The position numbers and the translations under genes are program-made. 64,000 nt of DNA from Porcincola intestinalis (lineage in GTDB: Bacteria > Bacillota > Clostridia > Lachnospirales > Lachnospiraceae). Shown in pieces: positions 55,084-62,671 of this stretch. Where the stretch lies: NCBI RefSeq assembly GCF_009696445.1, contig NZ_VULZ01000009.1, positions 62,001 through 126,000 of the forward strand, read 5' to 3'. The notes below the pieces were generated by a model that saw only the letters and a program-made list of their open reading frames with translations, was not told the origin of the DNA and searched no databases. Position 1 is the stretch's first letter. The number at the start of each line of letters is the position of its first letter.

Positions 55084-56766
55084 ATGCGAGGCAACAAATT
55101 TATGGGTCTTTTGTGTGCGGCAACCATGGCTGCTTCTCTGTTCACGGGTGTCGGGACTCTTGGAGCTGATGCAACAGAAAGTGTCACAGCCGTAACAGGA
55201 GACGCTCAGTCTTTAGGGACACCGCTTGCGGATGTCCGTGTCAGACAGGCACTGGCTTATGCAATCGACATGGATACGATTGTGGATACTCTGTTCGATG
55301 GAAAGGCAACAAGAGCAACAAGTTTTACATCGCCTGGCGAATGGCTCAATACAGATATACCTGTCTACGACTATAATCCTGATAAGGCAAAGGACCTCTT
55401 ATCAGAAGCAAACTGGGATCCGAACTACACACTTGATGTCGTGTATTATTACGATGATCAGCAGACCGTCGATCTGATGACAATTATTCAGCAGTACTGG
55501 TCGGATGTAGGAGTGAAATCTCAGTTCAGAAAGCTGGAAGGTGATCTGGCTGCACAGCTCTGGGTACCGCCGACAGATATGGTGAATGGACCGTCCGAAG
55601 TCAAGTGGGATCTTGCTTATGCGGCAGTTGCTGCTTTGACGGAAAGCGAGTTCTACAACAGATTTGCTTCTACAGCTTCTAACAATTCCACAGTCCCGAA
55701 ACAGGATGGGCTGGATGAACTGATTGAAGCATCTAATTCGACCATGGATAAGGATGAACAGATCGCGGCGTTCAAGAAGATTCAGCAGGTCGTCGCAGAA
55801 AATGTTCTTGCAATGCCGCTTTATCACCAGGTCTGCTTCATCTATACAAGTAGTGATCTGGATATGAAGGGTAATCCGGTCGGCAATGATCAGTTCTCCT
55901 ATGAGAAGAATATTCTCGATTGGAACATCAATCGTGATGATCACACACTGTATACGAACGGCGGGCCTCAGGAATTCTTCTGGTATCCGATGGTGAACCC
56001 TGGATACATGCTGAATACAGAGCTTCTCTTTGACAAGCTGATTGATGCAGATGAAAGCCTGAATCCGACTGACGGAATGCTTGCAGAGTCTTATGAAGTC
56101 AGCGATGACAATAAGACGATCACCTTCCATCTTCGTGACGGACTCAAGTGGCAGGATGATGAGCCTCTGACTGGTGATGATGTGAAATTTACAATCGAAC
56201 TGATGCTCAAAACCCCTGGAACGAATGCAGTCGCAAGTGAAGCGATGTCTTGCATTACTGGCGCTCAGGATTACAAAGATGGTAAAACTGACGATCTTGC
56301 AGGTGTTACGGTGGACGGAAATGATGTAACAGTGAACTTTGATAAAGTTTCCGCAAATGCACTGCAGGTGTTCTCACAGTGGCCAATTCTTCCAGAACAT
56401 TGTTTAAAGGATGCAGATCCGAACACGTTGCAGCAGAATGAGTTCTGGCAGCATCCGATCGGTTCTGGCCCATTCATGGTGGATGAGGTTGTTCTCAACA
56501 ACTATTGTACCCTGAAGAGATGGGATGGCTACTGGAAGAAGGGCACCGGAAACATAGAAACCATCTATGAGTTCGCAAGTGGTGAGAACGATTCGAACCT
56601 GGTTAAGAATGCAAGCGCTGGGAAGATTGATTATGCGTGGAGTAAATCGACTGATGACGCCAAGGCAATCGAAGCTCTGGATAACATGAAAGTAGAACAG
56701 GCAAATATCAGATATACCAGATGCTTCTATATCAATCAGTTCCCTCACGAGCCTAACATCAAGTAA
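55084..56766 (+). CDS. Peptide-type ABC substrate-binding protein with permuted halves
   Basis: 560 residues of the SBP_bac_5 (OppA/DppA) family, with AAAGGAGGG before the ATG. A signal peptide (1-28) without lipobox is followed directly by what is normally the C-terminal half: PLADVRVRQALAYAID at 47-62, YNPDKAKDLLSEANW near 97-111, and the usual protein end (DMKGNPVGNDQ...NILDWNI) at 260-282. Only then comes the normal N-terminal half: LLFDKLIDADESLNP at 315-328, LAESYEVSDD, FHLRDGLKWQ and HPIGSGPF (457-464), ending at INQFPHEPNIK. In relatives the order is the reverse. The frame is open throughout. It should feed the permeases downstream. A circular permutant is the best reading; loss of function is possible. 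Confidence 0.9.
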   Translation: MRGNKFMGLLCAATMAASLFTGVGTLGADATESVTAVTGDAQSLGTPLADVRVRQALAYAIDMDTIVDTLFDGKATRATSFTSPGEWLNTDIPVYDYNPDKAKDLLSEANWDPNYTLDVVYYYDDQQTVDLMTIIQQYWSDVGVKSQFRKLEGDLAAQLWVPPTDMVNGPSEVKWDLAYAAVAALTESEFYNRFASTASNNSTVPKQDGLDELIEASNSTMDKDEQIAAFKKIQQVVAENVLAMPLYHQVCFIYTSSDLDMKGNPVGNDQFSYEKNILDWNINRDDHTLYTNGGPQEFFWYPMVNPGYMLNTELLFDKLIDADESLNPTDGMLAESYEVSDDNKTITFHLRDGLKWQDDEPLTGDDVKFTIELMLKTPGTNAVASEAMSCITGAQDYKDGKTDDLAGVTVDGNDVTVNFDKVSANALQVFSQWPILPEHCLKDADPNTLQQNEFWQHPIGSGPFMVDEVVLNNYCTLKRWDGYWKKGTGNIETIYEFASGENDSNLVKNASAGKIDYAWSKSTDDAKAIEALDNMKVEQANIRYTRCFYINQFPHEPNIK

Positions 56767-56786
56767 TCATCTGATTTCATCCTTTT

Positions 56787-56823
56787 AACAGTGAGCTGGT
56801 GACTCTGCTGGCTCACTGTTTTT
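56787..56823 (+). terminator. Intercistronic hairpin after the binding-protein gene
   Basis: AACAGTGAGC (56787-56796) pairs with GCTCACTGTT (56811-56820), followed by TTTTT. A partial terminator between the binding-protein and permease genes. Confidence 0.85.
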
Positions 56824-56840
56824 CTGTCAGAGGAGGGCTT

Positions 56841-57800
56841 ATGGCATCCTACATTACAAGAAAGATATTATCTTTGATTCCAATGACATTGATTCTCAGC
56901 TTTATGATCTACCTTGGTATGGATCTGATGCCTGGAGATGCAGTTGATTATCTGATACCTCCTGACGCGTTATCGACAATGTCACAGGAACAGCTCGAAC
57001 AGATGAGAGAATCGCTGGGACTGAATGAACCTCTTGTTGTCAGATATGTAAAGTGGCTTGGAGGCCTTTTCCATGGAAACTTTGGTTATTCACTTCAGAG
57101 CGGAGTTCCTGTATCGACACTAATGAAAGACTATCTTCCAGCTACGCTTGAGCTCACGATAGCGGCCTTGCTGATTTCTTCGATCCTGGGAATTCTTCTT
57201 GGTGTGATCAGCGCTATCAGAAGAGGAGGGGCTTTGGATCAGATTCTGAGCGTATTCGGGATGATCGGAGTTGCCATTCCGCAGTTTCTGCTTGGGCTGA
57301 TTTGTATCGATATCTTTGCACTGCACATGAATGTTCTTCCGGTTGGCGGAAGAATGGCATATCAGGGCCAGGGATTTTTCCAGAGACTACAATATCTGAT
57401 TATGCCGGCACTTGTACTTGGTTTTTCCATGACGGCTGGTGTCATGAGATATGCGCGAAGTTCCATGCTGGACTCTATGGGAAAGGATTATATGAAGACA
57501 GCAAGAGCCAAGGGGATTCCGGAATGGAGAGTAAATCTCGTTCATGGTCTTCGTGCAGCCCTTACACCTGTAGTTGTACTTATTGGCTTTCGGCTTCCTA
57601 TGCTGATAGGTGGGGCAGTAGTTGTCGAAGAAGTGTTTCAATGGCCTGGAATCGGCACACTGTTTGTGAAAGCGGTGCGCTCCCAGAATACACCAGTTGT
57701 CATGATGATTGGATTTTTCAGTGTCCTGCTGGTTTTGATCTCCAGTATTTTGGTAGATATTCTCACAGCGGCATTGGATCCAAGAGTGAAATTAAGTTAG
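56841..57800 (+). CDS. Peptide-type ABC transporter permease (DppB-like)
   Basis: 319 residues from the ATG at 56841 with AGGAGGG immediately upstream. Six membrane segments, N-terminal YITRKILSLIPMTLILS and the coupling-loop region DYMKTARAKGIPEWRV typical of the DppB/OppB family. It pairs with the DppC-like permease encoded 9 bases downstream. Confidence 0.94.
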   Translation: MASYITRKILSLIPMTLILSFMIYLGMDLMPGDAVDYLIPPDALSTMSQEQLEQMRESLGLNEPLVVRYVKWLGGLFHGNFGYSLQSGVPVSTLMKDYLPATLELTIAALLISSILGILLGVISAIRRGGALDQILSVFGMIGVAIPQFLLGLICIDIFALHMNVLPVGGRMAYQGQGFFQRLQYLIMPALVLGFSMTAGVMRYARSSMLDSMGKDYMKTARAKGIPEWRVNLVHGLRAALTPVVVLIGFRLPMLIGGAVVVEEVFQWPGIGTLFVKAVRSQNTPVVMMIGFFSVLLVLISSILVDILTAALDPRVKLS

Positions 57801-57809
57801 GAGGAAGTC

Positions 57810-58721
57810 ATGAGTGCACTTGATCGTAAAATGGACAGGCTTCTGGCTCGTGAAAACTCTGGGAGAGAACATAGAGAACTGGTTAAAAACCGTACAGTGC
57901 GGAAAATGATGATGAACAGACTGTCTGTAGTTGGAATGGTAATTTTCCTGATCATTCTGTTCATGTGTCTGTTTGCCCCGCTGTTCACACCTTACGATTC
58001 TACGAAAGTAGATCTGCGTGCAATCCTTCAGCAGCCTTCTGCGGCACACATTTTTGGGACGGATAAAGTCGGACGGGATGTGTTTACCAGGATCTTATAT
58101 GGGGGAAGAATTTCGATCGGTATCGGATTCGGAAGTGCATTGATTGCAACGCTGATCGGGGTCACGCTCGGGGTGATCGCGGGATATAAAGGAGGAATAC
58201 TTGACGGAATTGTTATGAAGATATCAGAAATCCTGATGGCATTTCCTCAGATGATCTTGGTATTGATTTTAGTAACGATTACAGGGCAGAGTCTCTGGAA
58301 TCTGATCCTGATCTTTTCACTGACTGGATGGCCTTCCATGTATCGGATGGCGAGATCTCAAATGTTGTCTCTTCGTGAGGAGGAATATGTACAGGCCTTG
58401 AAGGCATTTGGAATAAGGGACATGAAGATTGCATTCAAGCATATTCTTCCAAATGCGATAGGCCCTATATTTGTCAATATTACCCTTTCCACAGCTATGT
58501 TCATTCTCAATGAAGCTTCATTGTCTTTCCTTGGTCTGGGCGTGCCAATGGAAGTCGCAACATGGGGGAATATCCTGAACGTTGCGCAGGATCTGACGAT
58601 TCTGAAGAGTGCTCCATGGATCTGGCTGCCGACAGGTGCGGTGGTGACCCTGTTTATCATCAGCATCAATTTCATCGGGGATGGTCTTCGTGATGCCAGC
58701 GATCCGACACAGGTTGGTTAA
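57810..58721 (+). CDS. Peptide-type ABC transporter permease (DppC-like)
   Basis: 303 residues. OppC N-terminal region (MNRLSVVGMVIFLIILFMCLF) with HIFGTDKVGRDVF, then the coupling loop EEEYVQALKAFGIRD. TAGGAGG precedes the ATG. Confidence 0.94.
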   Translation: MSALDRKMDRLLARENSGREHRELVKNRTVRKMMMNRLSVVGMVIFLIILFMCLFAPLFTPYDSTKVDLRAILQQPSAAHIFGTDKVGRDVFTRILYGGRISIGIGFGSALIATLIGVTLGVIAGYKGGILDGIVMKISEILMAFPQMILVLILVTITGQSLWNLILIFSLTGWPSMYRMARSQMLSLREEEYVQALKAFGIRDMKIAFKHILPNAIGPIFVNITLSTAMFILNEASLSFLGLGVPMEVATWGNILNVAQDLTILKSAPWIWLPTGAVVTLFIISINFIGDGLRDASDPTQVG

Positions 58722-58736
58722 GGAGGTGCAGGTATA

Positions 58737-59765
58737 ATGAACCAGGAGCAAAATGATGTGGTGGTCAGCGTCCGGGATCTGCACGTCAATTTTTATAACA
58801 ATAATCGCTGTAATAAAGTATTAAGAGGGATATCATTTGATCTTCATAAAAGGAAGATCATGTGTATTGTTGGAGAATCGGGATGCGGAAAGTCTGTGAC
58901 AGCAAATTCTATCATGCTTTTACTTCCGGATCTGGCAAGAATTGAAAAAGGCTCCATTGACTTCTATTATCGGGGGAAAGATATTCGGATTGATCAGCTG
59001 AAAAGAAAAGGAAAAGAAATGCGCCAGCTTCGGGGCGCTGGGATGTCAATGATCTTTCAGGATCCCATGACAGCATTAAACCCTGTATTTACGGTAGGAT
59101 CCCAGATCAATGAGGCGCTTCTGTATCATGGTCAGGCATATAATAAAAAAGAAGCGACTGAAAAATCCATCGAATTGCTGAAAGATATGGGAATTTCACT
59201 TCCAGAACAGCGGGTCAGAGAATATCCATATCAGTTTTCGGGTGGAATGTCACAGCGGGCCATGATTGCAATGGCAATGAGCTGCAGGCCCAAAGTTCTG
59301 ATCGCAGATGAACCTACAACCGCACTGGACGTCACTATTCAGGCGCAGATTTTTGACCTGATGCTGGATCTGAAAAATAGCAATGATACGGCAATTCTTC
59401 TGATTACACATGACATGGGTGTCGTTGCGGAGTTGGCGGATGATGTAGCAGTTATGTACATGGGAAACATCGTAGAGAGGGGGGATGCCAGAGCCGTTCT
59501 TACAAGACCGACCCATCCTTATACAAAAGCGCTTCTGGATTCCATACCAGTTCTAGGCCGAGGAAAGAATCAGAATCTGAAGCCTATAAAAGGCTCTACG
59601 CCTGATCCCTATAACAGACCGAATGGCTGCCAGTTTGCTCCAAGATGTTCGTACTGTACTGAGGAGTGCGCTAGCCGGATGCCGGATGAAAGCTGGATTG
59701 AAGGTGGACATATGTGCCGGTGCTTTCACAGCCTTCCGATCAGAAAGGAGGGAATCCATGACTGA
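58737..59765 (+). CDS. Peptide-type ABC transporter ATP-binding protein (DppD-like)
   Basis: 342 residues. Walker A GESGCGKSV, Q-loop in MIFQDPMTALNP, signature FSGGMSQR, Walker B LIADEPTTALD, and a C-terminal oligopeptide-transporter domain (CQFAPRCSYC) with cysteines that in relatives bind an iron-sulphur cluster. AAGGAGGTG precedes the ATG. Its end overlaps the next gene by 8 bases. Confidence 0.95.
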   Translation: MNQEQNDVVVSVRDLHVNFYNNNRCNKVLRGISFDLHKRKIMCIVGESGCGKSVTANSIMLLLPDLARIEKGSIDFYYRGKDIRIDQLKRKGKEMRQLRGAGMSMIFQDPMTALNPVFTVGSQINEALLYHGQAYNKKEATEKSIELLKDMGISLPEQRVREYPYQFSGGMSQRAMIAMAMSCRPKVLIADEPTTALDVTIQAQIFDLMLDLKNSNDTAILLITHDMGVVAELADDVAVMYMGNIVERGDARAVLTRPTHPYTKALLDSIPVLGRGKNQNLKPIKGSTPDPYNRPNGCQFAPRCSYCTEECASRMPDESWIEGGHMCRCFHSLPIRKEGIHD

Positions 59766-60816
59766 TCAACATCAGAATCAGATTCAGAAGGGGGAATACG
59801 GCGATCAGAATATTCTGATCAAGGTTAGGGGGCTCAAGACCTGGTATCCAATCAGAACCGGTTTGTTCAAGAAAATATCAGGATATGTGAAAGCAGTTGA
59901 CAATGTCGATCTGGATATCTACCGTGGAGAAGTCCTTGGGGTGGTAGGAGAGTCTGGATGTGGAAAAACAACACTGGGCAAAAGCATTCTACAACTGATC
60001 AAGCCTTATTCTGGAGAGGTCCGTTATCAGTTTCATGACGGAGAAAAGAATCTATGTACTATGCCCAAGGAAAAGTTAGACAATGTAAGAAATAAGCTTC
60101 AGATTGTTTTTCAGGATCCTTATTCTTCCCTGAACCCAGCATTCACAATATTTGGCTCCATGGAAGAACCACTCATCCGTTTTGGAATGAAGAGCAAGAG
60201 TGAACGACGCAGGAAGGTTGCAGAATTGCTGAAGGAAGTCAACCTCCCCGAAAATTATATGGAGCGTTATCCTAACGAGTTTTCAGGAGGACAGAGACAG
60301 AGAATTGGTATAGCTAGAGCGCTGTCTGTCGATCCGGAATTTGTTGTGTGTGATGAAGCGGTATCTGCGCTGGACGTTTCGATTCAGGCTCAGGTTTTAC
60401 AGCTGTTGATTGATCTGAAGAAGAAAAGACATCTGACATACATGTTTATTACACATAACTTATCCGTGGTGGAATACATCAGTGACAGAATTGTCGTCAT
60501 GTACCTTGGGCATATTGTAGAGGTTGCCGATACAGACGAGCTGTTTCAACATACTCTTCATCCTTATACTAAGGCGCTGCTCTCAGCAATTCCGATAGCA
60601 GATATTAATCAGAGAAGAAAGAGGATTCCTTTGCAGGGAGATGTCCCAAGTCCGGTTCATCCGCCAAACGGCTGTCCGTTTCACCCCAGATGTCCTCAAT
60701 GTATGGAAATTTGCAAGAGAGTGGTGCCTGAACCGGTCACACAGATTCGCAATGGGAGATCCCATATGGTGTGCTGCCATCTGGTAAAGCAACAATCTGA
60801 AAAGGAAACAGTCTGA
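59758..60816 (+). CDS. Peptide-type ABC transporter ATP-binding protein (DppF-like)
   Basis: 352 residues. Walker A GESGCGKTT, signature FSGGQRQR, Walker B VVCDEAVSALDVS (Ala in place of the usual Pro after Glu), and the CPFHPRCPQC motif in the C-terminal region. AAAGGAGGG precedes the ATG inside the end of the previous gene. Forms the ATPase heterodimer with the upstream protein. Confidence 0.95.
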   Translation: MTDQHQNQIQKGEYGDQNILIKVRGLKTWYPIRTGLFKKISGYVKAVDNVDLDIYRGEVLGVVGESGCGKTTLGKSILQLIKPYSGEVRYQFHDGEKNLCTMPKEKLDNVRNKLQIVFQDPYSSLNPAFTIFGSMEEPLIRFGMKSKSERRRKVAELLKEVNLPENYMERYPNEFSGGQRQRIGIARALSVDPEFVVCDEAVSALDVSIQAQVLQLLIDLKKKRHLTYMFITHNLSVVEYISDRIVVMYLGHIVEVADTDELFQHTLHPYTKALLSAIPIADINQRRKRIPLQGDVPSPVHPPNGCPFHPRCPQCMEICKRVVPEPVTQIRNGRSHMVCCHLVKQQSEKETV

Positions 60817-60856
60817 CATAGATACATTCTAACTGGGATATGAACGAGGTGTGAAT

Positions 60857-61783
60857 ATGAGCAAATATGATATTACACAGATAACAGGTGTGATTCCTGC
60901 ATTGCTGACGTTTTTTGATGAACATGAGAATGTCGACGAAAAAAGAACAAGAGACATGATAGAGAATCTGATTGGGCAGGATGTCGGAGGATTCTACCTG
61001 ACCGGTAGTACAGGTCAGGCGTTTACCATGACGATGGAAGAACGCATGCGGGTCGTTGAAATTGTTTGTGACCAGGTGCGTGGGAGGAAGCCAGTTATTG
61101 TTCATGTCGGAAATATCGGTACAAAGATGAGTATTGAACTGGCCAGACAGGCAGAGAGCGCTGGAGCAGACGCTATTTCCTCTGTTCCGCCATTTTACTG
61201 GAAGTTCAGCGCAGAAAACATCTATCATTATTATCGTGACATCTCAGAGTCGGTTGATATTCCTATGGTTATCTATAATATCGCGCTGGCAGGGCTGATG
61301 GACGAGAAACTTATTCTGAAATTGGCATCTCTCCCGAATGTAAAGGGATTAAAGTTCACGGATCGTGCGCATGACGAGATGGGGCATCTGAAGACGATGC
61401 TTGGGAAGAACTTTATGATCTATTCAGGATGCGACGAGATGGCGTATTCAGGCCTGAGGTTCGGGGCAGATGGGATCATTGGATCCTTCTATAATGTGAT
61501 TCCGGATCTGTATAAAAAAATATATACTGCGGAAAGAAACAATCATGATACGGAGGCAGTCCGTCTTATGAAAATCGCTGATGAGTTTGTATTTGCTGTT
61601 CTGAAGTATGATTTTCTGGGAGCAATCTATAATGTCATCAGGTGGCGGGGATGGGATGCCGGTTATCCGAGGCGACCTTTCAAGACATACAGAGAAGAGG
61701 AACTGATTGACCTCAAGAAAGAACTGAAAGAAATCCGTGAAAAATATCAGGCACACGAACTGGATGTGTTCGATCTGGGATAA
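60857..61783 (+). CDS. DapA/NanA family aldolase or lyase
   Basis: 308 residues of the class I aldolase family that includes N-acetylneuraminate lyase and dihydrodipicolinate synthase. GSTGQ at 50-54, Tyr140 in VIYNIALAG and the Schiff-base Lys166 in KGLKFTD match the family. The GSTGE of typical sialate lyases is GSTGQ here. The substrate is a keto acid, identity open. It closes the ABC operon and probably splits or processes the imported compound. GAGGTG lies before the ATG. Confidence 0.88.
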   Translation: MSKYDITQITGVIPALLTFFDEHENVDEKRTRDMIENLIGQDVGGFYLTGSTGQAFTMTMEERMRVVEIVCDQVRGRKPVIVHVGNIGTKMSIELARQAESAGADAISSVPPFYWKFSAENIYHYYRDISESVDIPMVIYNIALAGLMDEKLILKLASLPNVKGLKFTDRAHDEMGHLKTMLGKNFMIYSGCDEMAYSGLRFGADGIIGSFYNVIPDLYKKIYTAERNNHDTEAVRLMKIADEFVFAVLKYDFLGAIYNVIRWRGWDAGYPRRPFKTYREEELIDLKKELKEIREKYQAHELDVFDLG

Positions 61784-61813
61784 TAGGATCAACGCTAGAA
61801 GCATTGAAAGGAG

Positions 61814-61850
61814 ACATCTGCTTGTGGCATTTCCCGCAAGCAGATGTTTT
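61814..61850 (+). terminator. Intrinsic terminator after the aldolase gene
   Basis: ACATCTGCTTG (61814-61824) pairs with CAAGCAGATGT (61837-61847), followed by TTTT. Confidence 0.85.
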
Positions 61851-61954
61851 GAGGAAAACAAGGTTATTGCCTCAGCAGGGATGCATCAAATGCTGTGGGA
61901 GCTTCTCCGAAAACGCTCAGGAGATTCCAGCAGAAGATCATTGGGTGAATACTA

Positions 61955-62671
61955 ATGGGTGAAACGCAGAAAACTCCGCATAAAAAGCTGTACCTTCAAG
62001 TTTACGATGATATCTGTAAATATATTGCAAGTAATAATCTAAAGCCTGGAGATCACCTTCCAACTGAGATGGAGATGTGCCAAAAACTGGGTGTCAGCCG
62101 TACGATTCTGCGCGAAGCAATCAAGTCTCTGGAGATCACCGGAGTGATCCGGTCGAGACCTGGAATTGGTATTATAATCCAGTCTTTCAGCACCGACCGG
62201 TTTTTCTCTTGTCTGATCGACAGCATGTATATATCTGGTGATGATCATCTTGAGGATGATGTCGAGCAAATGAGAAAAGTCATTGAACTTGGTTTTTCAG
62301 CTCAGGCATTTGACACACTGTCGCAAGAGGATATCAGCAAGATTGAGAGTATTCTGAATGATATGAAACATGCCGCAGAGGTTCAGATCAGATCGAAGTC
62401 GAAGATATTTGGTTTGTCCTTTGCAGAAGCTGATGCGAGGTTTCACCAGACGATTTTTTCAAAGATCCCGAACAAGCTTGTTCTCTCAATTATCAATTTT
62501 TTCTGGGCATATGACCGAAAATTCAAAATCAAACAGCCGTCGAGCCGTCATCTGAGGATTACACTGGATAAACATGAGAAAATCTACAATGCTCTCATGG
62601 AACACGACAAGAAAATGTTTATGGAAGCGATGGAATATCATTATTCATATGATTATAAAGAGAAATCATGA
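61955..62671 (+). CDS. GntR family regulator (FadR subfamily)
   Basis: 238 residues. N-terminal winged helix (IASNNLKPGDHLPTEMEM, LGVSRTILREAIKSL) and an all-helical ligand-binding FCD-type domain. It likely represses the ABC/aldolase cluster until its ligand appears. The ATG at 61955 has a weak ribosome site (GGGTGAA), consistent with low expression. Its stop overlaps the start of the next gene (ATGA), linking it to the flavoprotein. Confidence 0.9.
   Translation: MGETQKTPHKKLYLQVYDDICKYIASNNLKPGDHLPTEMEMCQKLGVSRTILREAIKSLEITGVIRSRPGIGIIIQSFSTDRFFSCLIDSMYISGDDHLEDDVEQMRKVIELGFSAQAFDTLSQEDISKIESILNDMKHAAEVQIRSKSKIFGLSFAEADARFHQTIFSKIPNKLVLSIINFFWAYDRKFKIKQPSSRHLRITLDKHEKIYNALMEHDKKMFMEAMEYHYSYDYKEKS

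Noticed and set aside
61737-61955. 72-codon frame between aldolase and gntR genes
   Set aside because: Contains the aldolase terminator hairpin and no ribosome site.
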